The position numbers were made by a program, and so were the translations under genes. A model generated the notes under the pieces. The model saw only the letters and a list, made by a program, of their open reading frames with translations, did no database searches and was not told the DNA's origin. From Macrolepiota albuminosa (Eukaryota; Basidiomycota; Agaricomycetes; Agaricales; Agaricaceae): a stretch of DNA of 64,000 nucleotides. How positions within the stretch are numbered: position 1 is the stretch's first letter; each line of letters opens with the position of its first letter. The stretch spans positions 4,884,183-4,948,182 of the forward strand of contig JAMWFC010000117.1 of the NCBI GenBank assembly GCA_027475525.1, written 5' to 3'. Below, piece by piece: positions 23,945 through 34,038 of this stretch.

Positions 23945-24386
23945 GGATCGACCATGTATGTGATCGGTGATATATTGTACCATTTGAGGCTTTGGAACGA
24001 CACACTGCATAGGTCTTACGCAACTGGCAAGGAGTCTAAGTGAGTAATGACATTCCCATCCATCCTTTACGTTCAATTTCTACGACCTTTATATTGTATA
24101 AGCGTTGCATATGACATTCACAACACATGAAACAGTAAATGACGAAAACGCACTTGAAAAGTGTAGTTAAAAATACATGAACTTTGCAGAGGATTCAAAA
24201 CTATCTGTATGGACACAACGCTCTTATCGTTACTTACGTACAAACTCGGGGTTTATTTTTATTTATTCATCTAAGCGATGTGGCGGTGGCTATGCATTCA
24301 TAGCGGTAATAGAAGTAGAATCTTGATGCCATCATAACGAAAGGGTAGATAAGAAAAACATTTTGACCATCCATCCTTCTTTGACT

Positions 24387-25717
24387 ATGTTGCGCCACTC
24401 TACCCCTAACCGTTCGCCTACGCCACCCCAGCCTGGTGATAACTCAACTGCTTCATGGCTACGCTACGAGGAGCGCCGAGAAATATACGAGCGCCGTCTA
24501 GACGAGCAGCGGATAGCAGCCCTTTTCCAGCAGCGTAAGTAGTTTTCCGGCATGTCTGCGTACTCACCAGGCACGCCCTCCTCCCCCCCAGAGATGGCAG
24601 GCCGGTCTATGGGATCAAGTTCATCGACACTGACATCCGACCCATTGGCACCAGAGAGGAGCATGCAGACAGCCGGTCCGAGCAGCTCAGTCCAATCAGC
24701 ACCTGCTGCGAGCTCGTCGACGTGTACTGAACAGCCTGTTCTCGGGCCCGGTCAGGTACGGCGAGTCCCGGCAACGAAGCGGATCCCTCAAGCCGATGTG
24801 ACACCGGAGCAATTTGCCGCGGCCCAAAACCGGCACCGTGGCCCTCCCACCCTCAAGTGGTGTCAGAACAAGGGTCCTGTGAGTGTTCTCCTGGCCCGGT
24901 CGCGCGTCCTAACCATCACCAGTGCTCGTTATGCTCACGTCGAGGTGAACCATGCGAATTCGAGGCACCAGTGGCAAAATCTCGCAGGGATAATTCCGTG
25001 TGTGTTTCCTGTCGAGCCCGGCACGAGCGATGCTCCGTGGCTCAGGCATGGAAGGCATCTTGCATGAGCAAAGAACAGGGGTGGGACATGACCTGGGTGC
25101 TGAGCCAGTTGGCTAGTGCATCCAGATCAAGGGCCGAGGAGTCGGGTGGGGCACAGGCTGGGAGTTCATCGAGAGGAAGGAAGGCGAAGGCGTCGACTAC
25201 ACAGCAGGATAAGGGGAAGCGCAGAGCTTCACCTGCGTTGATGGAGGAAGCGCCGACGGCTCGGCATGATAAAGGAAAGCGCAGAGCATCGCCGGAGCCG
25301 TACTTCGGGGAGGCAAGGAATTCGGGTTCAATATTATTTAATCGCACGCACGGATACGTGAATACAAAGTCATCGAGTGCGGGTAATGTGCCCAGGTCAA
25401 AGGGCGAGGAGTCAAGTGGATCGCGGCTTGAGGGTTCATCGAAGGATGTGGGGTCGGTTGAGGCGCAAACTGAGGGTTCGTCGCAAGGAGGAAGGGTGGA
25501 AGCGTCGTCTCTGCAACAGGACAAAGGGAAGCGCCGAGCTTCGACCGAGTTGGTGGAGATAATAGGGTACAAGCGTGCGCGGAGGTCCCCAAGCTTGGAC
25601 ATGTCAGATATCCGTGAAATCCCCCCGATACCTGCCCAATCGTCTATTGATGAGGAAACGCGCCAGCAGTTGCAAGAGGCCATGGCAAATGGGTACCGGG
25701 TAACATTACAGCTGCAC
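24387..25717 (+). pseudogene. Cys-cluster/coiled-coil gene, 5' part, interrupted by the gypsy element
   Basis: ATG 24387 opens exon 1 (24387-24534, MLRHSTPNRSPTPPQPGD...), followed by exon 2 (24592-24878) and exon 3 (24923-25717). Introns start GTAAGT and GTGAGT; phases are 1 and 0. Codon 146 begins a cluster C-x2-C-x6-C-x15-C-x2-C-x6-C (CSLCSRRGEPC...CVSCRARHERC), reminiscent of a fungal Zn2Cys6 cluster but with wider spacing, so metal binding is inference. Three DKGKRRAS repeats look like basic nuclear-localisation motifs. The frame is open to the TGCAC target site, where the gypsy LTR begins. Removing one TGCAC and the element rejoins the frame precisely with 36660. The gene is a paralogue of the antisense gene inside that element. 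Confidence 0.7.
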
Positions 25718-25720
25718 TGT

Positions 25721-25874
25721 CACGACCCCTCCCCTCCGGGCCCACCCCGGGACACCCCCGGAACACCATCCGGGACCCTCCCTCTGACCCCACAGGACAC
25801 GACCCCTCCCCTCCGGGCCCACCCCGGGACACCCCCGGAACACCATCCGGGACCCTCCCTCTGACCCCACAGGA
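25721..25874 (+). repeat. 77-bp direct duplication in the 5' LTR
   Basis: Copies start at 25721 and 25798. The duplication is absent from the 3' LTR. Confidence 0.9.
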
Positions 25875-26144
25875 CACGCCCCACCATCACGACCGCCGAC
25901 ACCGCCATCACGCGCATCAAGGACCGCCATCAGCCGCCACCAGCCCCGATCAACGACCAGATCACGCGGCCCATTTCTGGCTATCACGCATCACGCATCA
26001 CAGCTCCCTCCGCGCCCCACACGCGCGATCCCGGTATACAGCCCCTGCCGCTACTCAATGACCCCCGGAGCCCATCCCAGACACCCCGGAACCCCGAGAC
26101 CGGGTCCCGTAGTACTTATAGCGTAGTTCCTTGTTGTATTCGCC

Positions 26145-26156
26145 AGTCTTGATATT
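26145..26156 (+). promoter_or_regulatory. Presumed transcript 5' end and self-primer of gypsy-A
   Basis: AGTCTTGATATT is the exact reverse complement of the bases next to the 5' LTR (26598-26609). In Tf1/sushi-type elements the first bases of the RNA fold back onto the primer site, which implies that transcription starts about here. Gypsy-B keeps the same pairing. Confidence 0.6.
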
Positions 26157-26232
26157 GCATAACTGTTACTTGGATACTGCGTGCCCTTTGTTTGACTGGT
26201 ACGCCTTGTTTGGTATGCTTCGACTGGCACGC

Positions 26233-26386
26233 CTTAGTATTCGCGTGCTATAAGTTTGGTACGCACTTCGCGACTCTTAAGTTACTAACTTGGTCTCGTC
26301 TTAGAACCTCTTAGTATTCGCGTGCTATAAGTTTGGTACGCACTTCGCGACTCTTAAGTTACTAACTTGGTCTCGTCTTAGAACCT
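26233..26386 (+). repeat. 77-bp direct duplication in the 5' LTR
   Basis: Copies start at 26233 and 26310. The duplication is absent from the 3' LTR at the corresponding place (about 36368). Confidence 0.9.
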
Positions 26387-26597
26387 CTGGTTCACGACTC
26401 GACCCCCTCTAACTTTCAGCCACCTCCAACCCAAAACTCCCGGACTCTAGTCCCCTCTCCCGGGATTACCCCTGTCCTCGTCTTGAACCCCGGAGTCCTA
26501 GCCCCGGAGTTCCAGACACCCGAGTATTCGTAGATCAAGTCCGCATCGTAAGGGCGTTGCTTTCCCGGAAGGCCCCCGACTCAGCGGAACCTGACAT

Positions 26598-26609
26598 AAT
26601 ATCAAGACT
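26598..26609 (+). other. Self-priming primer-binding site of gypsy-A
   Basis: AATATCAAGACT lies one base after the LTR end CTGACA. It pairs perfectly over 12 bases with LTR positions 26145-26156. Confidence 0.6.
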
Positions 26610-26629
26610 CTCTCCTTACACCGTTCTTG

Positions 26630-29324
26630 ATGGCTACGTATACTCACACTTACTACCCCACCGGGTACCAGACCGACCCTTACGGACGCCCGGTACCCGA
26701 CCACTACTCCGCGCAGACCCCTCGCCCTGTCTACCCGCCTCTCCCGTACGAACCTCCATACCTCCACCGCCACTGGGCCCCCAACCCGTCCCTCTACGAC
26801 CTGGGGCCCTCAGCCAGCTGGGCCCCTCCGCCCAATTTAGCCATGGCGCGACTCATGGAGGTCCCCTCGTACCGGAGCATCCCCGGGGGCCTGCCGGAGA
26901 CCCCGCCCGATTCCCCCCAGCGAGGGCCCCTTTGCACCCACCCCCTACTACGGTTACCAGCGCCCTGTCCCCCAACCCCGAGAACCCCGAGGACCCCCCT
27001 ACCCCGACTACCCCCTTCGTCATTACCCGGCCGCCGCCCCACCCGCTCGAACCCCTCCCTCGCCAATGGGACGACGACGCCTCGAGGAGTATGAACGGCA
27101 ACGGGACGAGGTACTCCGCTCCCTCAGGATCTCACCAGAGGACTTCGCGCAACGGACCAGGACGCTGCTCGTGGAATTCGGACACGACGACTTCGAAGGC
27201 ACTCCGGAGGAATGGGCTCACTGCCTGGTCAAATTCGGGGATCGCCTCACGCGAGGAGAACTCCCGGAGCAAACCATGGTAAAGTATAGGCGCAACACGA
27301 TCCTCCGGGAAGAGTTACAGCAACTGCTCAACGAAGTCCACGCGTCCCCCTCCTCTCGGCCCATCAACGACCCCGCGGACCCAGGTCGCTCGATTCACAT
27401 TCAACAGGAACCCCCGGAACCGGTCCCAGCAGCCCCGGCAGCCCCCACGGTCCCCACCCCAGAGCAACGACAACGGGAAGAACGGCAGAACGCCTCAGCC
27501 ATATTACGGTCCCTCAACCTGGCTGGAGGCCTCTTCGATCAACCCGCAGCCTGCACGGTAGGCTTGTCAACTCGCCGCAGGGCTAACTCCGTCCCTAGTA
27601 CCTTCGAGACCTGGGGACAGCCCCAAAGACCCCTGGAACCCCTCCCGCAAACAGACAACGCCCGACCCCCGGCCCCGGCGAACCCCGGCAGACCCCGCGC
27701 GGACACCCCTAGCACGGACGACACGCTGTGCTACATCGACGAGCTTACGCGTGGCAACAACGAACCACGTCCCACGCCCGTCCCGGTACTGCCCCCTATG
27801 TCAGCCCCGGTCCCTCCGGAACGCAACTTCCGCTGCGATCCGCCACCCCACTTTGACCTACGAAACCCCCCGCGACCCCCGATGCAAGCCCGACCCTCCC
27901 GGATTGAATGTCCCCCACGCAACCCGGCACCCGACCCAGCACCTAACCCCCCTCCACCCGACCTGACACCGCCGAACCCTCCCCGACCGCCTCCGCCACC
28001 CCCAGCTGAACTTCGAGGACGACCCCCAGGCCCTCCACCTCCGCCACTCCCTGCGTGGAGACCCGGGCCCCCTCCTGGCAGGAACGAACCCCCTTGGGAC
28101 AACGGACTTCCCGGGCGTGGACCCCCAGGTGAGCCACCCGGAGGAGGACCTCCCGGCGGGTGGGGTCCCGCCCTTGGTGCTTTCCCTCCTCAAGGAGGAG
28201 GGGGTAATCATTACTACTATTATTACAATGCTGGCCCCCCTCCCCGTAACGCTGCCGGACCGGACGACGCTCGCGACGCCCTCGCCCGCGAAGGACGACT
28301 GGACATCCAAAAGCCCGACGCTTTCACGGGCCGGGACCCCCGAAAATGGCATACCTTCCTCACTCAGTGTCTCAATACATTTTAGGCAAAGCCGCTCACG
28401 TTTCAGGTTGACAGCTCCCGGGTGGCCTTTGCCGCGTCGTACCTCCAGGGGATCGCCTTCGACCACTACACGGCCCTCATCCAGTTCGACCCCAACAACC
28501 CGGCACTCGCTTGCTGGCAAGCCTTCGTCGACGAGTTCTCCGGGAAATTCGGGATATACGACACCGTGGCCGAGGCCGAGGACAACCTCTTCAATCTCCA
28601 GATGCGCTCGGAAGAACGTTTCACCACCTTTATCGTACGTTTTGAGAAGGAAGCTTACGAAACAGGTTGGAACTACAGCGCCCTCCGGTACGCCCTCCAC
28701 CGCGCCCTGCCACAACGCATCAAGGACGTCCTCCGACTCGCCCCGAAACAACCCTCCTACGACGGATACAAGGCCCTCGTCATGCAGATCGACCAACGCT
28801 ACTGGGAAGACCGCAGCGAGTATTCGAATTCCCGACCCCCCTGGAACCCTAGAGGAGGACCCCCTTGGCCCTCCGGCGAAGCTCCCAACCCCCAAGGTCG
28901 AAATCCCGGTCCCCCCGTGTTCCCTGGCGGCCGACCCCCGGTGAGTTGCGGCCCGCCCAATGCTAACCCCGGCAGCGGCGCCCGCCCCCAGGCCCAACTC
29001 AACGCCGCCGTGGCCGCCCACGACCCGGGCGACGTGCCAAGCCCCGAGGAACCCCCGGAAGACCCCGAAGACTTCGACTTCGACGACGAGCGGGACGAAG
29101 AGGCCCTCCGAGCCAACCGGCTTCAAAAGAAGGGACGACCCTGGATCGAAGTCCCGACAGATGTGCAGGAACGACGGAGAAGGGAGGGTGTCTGCATACT
29201 CTGTGGTGAGAAAGATCATTTCATCTCCGAGTGCCCCAAACGACAGGTCATGGGACGTGCCACCTGGACCTTCGAAGGGGAGGACGCCACCTACGAGTAT
29301 TCGGAAAACGACCCGGCGATTTAG
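26630..29324 (+). pseudogene. Gypsy-A Gag
   Basis: ATG 26630 opens a Pro/Tyr-rich N-terminus (MATYTHTYYPTGYQ). A gained C at 26927-26930 shifts the frame, which then continues from about 26935 through a helical region (EEYERQRDEVLRSL), a long Pro-rich linker and the capsid-like retrotransposon Gag domain (AFTGRDPRKWHTFLTQCLNTF, TAG at 28383-28385, then AKPLTFQV...FAASYLQGIAFDHY). It ends with a C-x2-C-x4-H-x4-C knuckle (CILCGEKDHFISEC) near 29195. Apart from the TAG, 27066-29324 is open. The same TAG is present in gypsy-B. The 77-bp duplication at 29268 overlaps the Gag end. Confidence 0.85.
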
Positions 29325-29421
29325 ACCCGGAAGACGCCCTAAATACCTTCGAAGGGGAGGACGCCACCTACGAGTATTCGGAAAACGACCCGGCGATTTA
29401 GACCCGGAAGACGCCCTAAAT
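29268..29421 (+). repeat. 77-bp direct duplication at the Gag/protease junction
   Basis: Copies start at 29268 and 29345. The duplication repeats the Gag C-terminus and stop. Once it is removed, the protease frame is +1 relative to Gag. Confidence 0.9.
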
Positions 29422-29423
29422 GC

Positions 29424-30746
29424 GGAATCGACCCCAACGTCTTCTCCGCCCCGGTCTCACATCTTCGCTCTACGACGCTCATACAGGACACCCTCACGGC
29501 TTACCTACCCTCCCACTCTTCGCACTCCCTCCTCCTCAAAACCCGCCTCACCCCCTCCGGAACTCCCCTCAACACCCTCGTCGACAGCGGCGCCACCGAC
29601 AACTTCATCGATGAAGCATGGTTTATCCTCGCCCCGGAACCCGCCCAGCGACTCCCGGTCCCGGTACGACTCTGCCTCTTCGACGGCAACGCCTCTACGG
29701 CGGGGGACATCACTCATTTTGTGCGTATGCCCGTTACCTTCGCCAACGGACAGACTCACACCCTCCGAATGTTGATAACCAAACTCCACCCTTCCGCACC
29801 CCTGGTCCTAGGGCTCCCGTGGCTCCGGGACACTAACCCCCGCATCGATTGGCGACACCTCACCCTTCGCCTGACCCGGGACCCAACCCCCGACGACCAG
29901 CAACTCCCCTTCGACATCTCCCACTCCTCGAACCCAACCCCGAAGGACCCCCCGGACGAGCCCCCACCACCCCCTGGGCTCCAGTCCCGCTCGTCCCAAT
30001 CCTTCGTCATCAATGCCAGGCTGGACGGCACCCTGGGACCGGTATCGGCCCTTATCGACAGCGGAGCCACCGGGGTTTTCATTAGTGACGCCCTCGACCT
30101 CCCCCATGACTCCCTCGACCAGCCCCTCCACCTGCAGCACCTTGACGGCACCCCCTCCTCCTCCGGGCCCATCCAAAGGTCTCACTCGGGACGCGTGACC
30201 CTGGACAACAACTACGAGTTCACTTCCAACTTCCTGGTCACGCGACTTCACGAATCAACCCCGATGGTGCTGGGACTACCCTGGCTGCGCGACACGAACC
30301 CCGACATCGATTGGAGGACGCTCACCATGACCTTCCCGGGACCCGAAGACCACCCCTCGACCGCCGTGCACCTCCGGGCCCTAGGAAACGACCCGACGCC
30401 CGACACCCCCGGGACGACTGCCACGCCCCCCACGCATGCACCACCCACGCACGTCCGCGACCGCAAGGCCCCTGATCGACCCCCGAACATTCCTCGGAAC
30501 AAGTACAAAGGGCCAAACTACCCCTGCCGGTCTCAGACACGCGTCACACCCGCTCCGGCCGATGCTCCCGCAACCCCGATCGACCCGAGCGCACTCGACA
30601 TTAGGATCATTGGGGCCGCCCCCTTCGCCCGCCTCATGAGGGAGGGAACTCCCACGTTTCAGCTGCACACCTCGCCTTCTCTCCCGGAAGAACACCTACG
30701 AGGGGACGCTATTCCCCCGGAACAGAAAACTGAGGAGCAAATCCTC
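29424..30746 (+). pseudogene. Gypsy-A pol, N-terminal part: two aspartic protease domains
   Basis: The first protease reads NTLVDSGATDNFIDEAW (near 29569-29620) and ends with VLGLPWLRDTNPRIDW near 29810-29855. The second reads PVSALIDSGATGVFIS near 30040-30085 and ends with VLGLPWLRDTNPDIDW near 30265-30320. Both keep the D-S-G-A active-site motif and the L-G-L-P-W-L strand. A retroviral-type protease works as a homodimer; two covalently joined halves could act as a single-chain enzyme, which is inference. A basic, proline-rich linker follows. TGA at 30747-30749 ends the frame between QIL and EVVLPEY, where Arg (CGA) is expected. Confidence 0.8.
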
Positions 30747-30749
30747 TGA

Positions 30750-32210
30750 GAAGTAGTTCTCCCAGAGTATCACAAGTTCGCTGACGTATTCTCCGAAGGA
30801 GACGCCAAGGAGATCCCCCCTCATCGCCCCTATGATCACACCATCGACCTCGAGGAAGGAGCCACCCCCCCTTTCGGCAAGGTCTACAACATGTCGGAGG
30901 TCGAACTCCGGGCCCTCAAGGACTACCTCGACGAAATGCTCGGTAAGGGATTCATCCGACCCTCCGCCTCCGCCGCCGGAGCCCCGGTTCTATTCGCCAA
31001 GAAGAAGGACGGCTCGCTCCGACTCTGTGTCGACTACCGGGGACTCAATAAGATCACCAAGAAGAACCGCTACCCGCTCCCGCTCATTGGCGATCTGGTC
31101 GATCGACTCCGCAGTGCCAAGGTTTATACGAAGATTGACCTCCGCTCCGGTTACAACAACGTCCGCATCGCCCCAGGGCACGAGTGGAAAACCGCGTTCC
31201 AAACGCGGTATGGTCTGTTCGAGTACCTTGTGATGCCTTTCGGAATGACTAACTCCCCCGCCACGTTCCAATACTTCATGAACGACATCTTCCACGACAT
31301 GAGCGACGTCTTCGTGATCGTCTACCTGGACGACATCCTCATTTATTCCGACTCACCGGAGGATCACCAGAAGCATGTCCGGCAAGTCCTCGAGCGCCTC
31401 CGGGAGCACAACCTCCACGCCAAGCCCGAGAAGTGTTCATTTCATACGGAAGAGGTTGAGTATCTTGGCGTCATAGTATCCCCGAATGGCGTTCGCATGG
31501 ACCCCCACAAGGTCGAGGCCATCGTCAACTGGCCGCAGCCCTGGAACGTCAAGGAAGTACAGTCTTTCTTGGGTTTCGCTAACTTTTACCGGAGGTTCAT
31601 AGATAACTACTCCAGTATCACGAAACCCCTCAACCGGCTCACGCGCAAGGACGTCGCCTGGAACTGGGACAGTAAGTGCCAGAGTGTCTTTAACCTACTC
31701 AAGGAGGCTTTCACGACCGCCCCCGTACTCCGGCACTACGACCCGACCCTCCCGATCATCCTGGAATGTGACGCCTCCGACTACGCCATCGCCGGGATCC
31801 TCTCGCAGATGGAACCTGACGGAGGGGAACCCCGGCCCGTTGCCTTCTACACCCGGTCCATGATCGACGCCGAGCTCAACTACGACATCTACGACAAGGA
31901 GCTCCTCGCCATCGTCAAAGCCTTCAAGCAATGGCGAGCCTACCTCGAGGGAGCCCGGCACCGGTCTACGACAAGGAGCTCCTCGCCATCGTCAAAGCCT
32001 TCAAGCAATGGCAAGCCTATCTCGAGGGAGCCCGGCACCGGATCCAGGTCTACTCGATCACAACAACCTGCAGTACTTCACCACGACCAAGCAGCTTAGT
32101 CGACGGCAGGCCCGATGGTCCGAGGTCCTCTCGGAATACGACTTCACGATCCAGTACCGCCCGGGACGACTCGGAGCTAAACCCGATGCCCTCACCCGTT
32201 GTCCGGACGT
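30750..32210 (+). pseudogene. Gypsy-A reverse transcriptase and RNase H
   Basis: RT motifs in order: [20 protein letters not shown] (about 30990), [20 protein letters not shown] (about 31240) and [10 protein letters not shown] with the catalytic Y-L-D-D at 31323-31334. A thumb/connection region ([13 protein letters not shown]) follows, then RNase H with [14 protein letters not shown] and [16 protein letters not shown] 77-bp duplication (31888) and a one-base loss near 32055 (before HNNLQYF) break the frame. After these the protein continues at 32056-32210 ([21 protein letters not shown]). This is the standard layout of Ty3/gypsy pol and is otherwise intact. Confidence 0.9.
31888..32041 (+). 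repeat. 77-bp direct duplication in RNase H
   Basis: Copies start at 31888 and 31965 and differ at two positions, both transitions; the others checked look identical. The mismatches could mean that the two flanking contigs came from different copies of the element. Confidence 0.85.
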
Positions 32211-33783
32211 CTATCCCAAAAAGTCGTTCGAGGCGGAACACAATGCGTTCAATCATCGCGTGGTGATCCCTCCCAAACATCTGAATGCCGTACTGATCTT
32301 AAACGACGAAGGAACCCTGAACCAGATCCGCCGCGCTCCCCGAGACAAGTACTTCACCGATCACGACCCCCGAAACTCTTCCGACAAAACCGACCGGGAC
32401 CCCGCCTTCTCCTTGTCCCCCGACAAGAAACTCCTCCTCCGGGACAGCCGCATCTACGTCCCGGATCATGCCCAACTTCGCTACGACGTCCTCCACCAAC
32501 ACCACGACCACAAACTCCGGGGACATCCTGGAATACGTAAGACCCTCCAGCTCATCTCCCGGACTTACTTTTGGCCAGGATTGAAGAAGGACGTGACCCG
32601 TTACATTCGATCGTGCGAGCCCTGCCTCCGGGCCAAGGTCCCCCGACACCGACCGTACGGACTCCTGAAACCCCTGCCGGTCGGGCGACGCCCCTGGTCC
32701 TCCATATCTCTAGACCACATCGTCGAGCTCCCGGAATCTGAAGGGTTCGATGCTATTCTCGTCGTTGTGTGCAGGCTGACCAAACAGGGCATCTTCCTAC
32801 CCTGCCACACCACGGATACCGCCCTGGACTTCGCCCGGCTGTTCCTCGAGCACGTCTTTGCCAAACATGGACTCCTGGACAACATCGTCTCCGACCGTGG
32901 CCCTCTCTTCGTGTCCAAGTTTTGGACTTCCCTGTGTAAGGCACTTGAAGTAAAGACTAACCTCTCTACCGCCTACCACCCCGAAACCGACGGCCAAACC
33001 GAAAGGGTCAACCAGTCCCTCGAGCAGTACCTCCGGCTGTACGTCAACTACTTGCAGGACGACTGGCGCGCCGAGCTCCCCCTGGCCGAGTTCACCTACA
33101 ACAACACACCACACTCTGCCACCGGGGTATCACCCTTCTTTGCCAACAAGGGATACCACCCTCGACTGACGCTCTCGCTCCGGGACATCCCGTCGCACGC
33201 CGCCCACAAGGTCGCCTGGGATCTCCAATCCCTTCACGAGTTCCTCCGGGAAGAGATCGACACCGCGAACCGGGCCTACGTGAAACACGCCGACCGGAAA
33301 CGGGAAGACACCCCCGACTGGGCCCCCGGGGCAAAGGTATGGTTAGATCGACGACACCTCCGCATCCGCCGGCCCTCCCCAAAACTCGATCACAAGCGTC
33401 TCGGCCCGTTCAAAATATTGAAGAAGGTCTCATCCCACGCCTACAAGATCGAGCTCCCCCCGGGACTAAAAGGTCTGCACCCGGTATTCCACGTCCGCCT
33501 CCTGGAACGACACCCCCCGGATCCTTTCCCCGAACGGCGCCCCGAGCCCCCTCCCCCGGTCGAGGTCGAGGACGAGTACCACTACGAAGTTGAGGACATC
33601 CTCGACTCCCGGAACATTCGTGGACGACCCCACTTCCTCGTACGGTGGAAGGGATATGGCCCGGAAGACGACACCTGGGAACCACGCAAAAACCTCGAAG
33701 GCGCCCTCGACAAACTCCGGGACTTTCAACAACGGCACCCGGGAAACGACCTCCCCGGGCGCAGGACTCACAGACGGCAGTAG
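32211..33783 (+). CDS. Gypsy-A integrase with C-terminal chromodomain
   Basis: Uninterrupted frame. An H-H-C-C zinc region ([15 protein letters not shown]...CEPCLRAK, about 32495-32640) is followed by the DDE core: Asp in [10 protein letters not shown] (about 32710), Asp in [10 protein letters not shown] (about 32890) and Glu in [18 protein letters not shown] (about 32975-33020). A GPF-like region ([12 protein letters not shown]) near 33390 is followed by a chromodomain ([18 protein letters not shown], then [16 protein letters not shown], about 33585-33680). This identifies a chromovirus; the chromodomain is expected to direct integration to marked chromatin. The stop is at 33781-33783. The antisense passenger gene follows 255 bp downstream. 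Confidence 0.9.
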
Positions 33784-34038
33784 TGGGCGTAACCCCCGCC
33801 TCTGGGCTCAGTAGGGATTCAACTCCCATGTATATTTTCTGCTTTCCCTTTCTAGATCTTACTCTCTTTAGTACTTTCTTCACAGTAAACACCCCGGATT
33901 CTGGGCAAGGTACACTTTCTCGTTTTTCCTACCACTTTACTTACATTTTGAGTACGACGGCCGAATATATACATTTTCTAGAAGATACATTATAGTTACA
34001 GACCAGGAAACCGGCAAACGGCAAGAAAACGGGGACCC
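33784..34038. other. Gypsy-A spacer between integrase and antisense gene
   Basis: Follows the integrase stop; no gene seen. It serves as the 3' flank of both converging genes and could hold their terminators, but no clear signal is visible. Confidence 0.4.

Larger units (their letters stand above)
25718..26596 (+). repeat. 5' LTR of gypsy-A
   Basis: TGTCACGACC...CCTGACA. It is 879 bp as assembled; subtracting two 77-bp duplications (25721 and 26233) gives 725 bp, exactly the length of the 3' LTR. A TATA-like ACTTATAG lies about 28 bp before the presumed transcript start at 26145. Confidence 0.95.

Noticed and set aside
27858..29219. 453-codon open frame on the minus strand across gypsy-A Gag
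   Set aside because: It lies opposite the real Gag in very GC-rich sequence, where antisense frames stay open by composition. It has no splice sites, domain or homology to the true antisense gene at 34039-35799.
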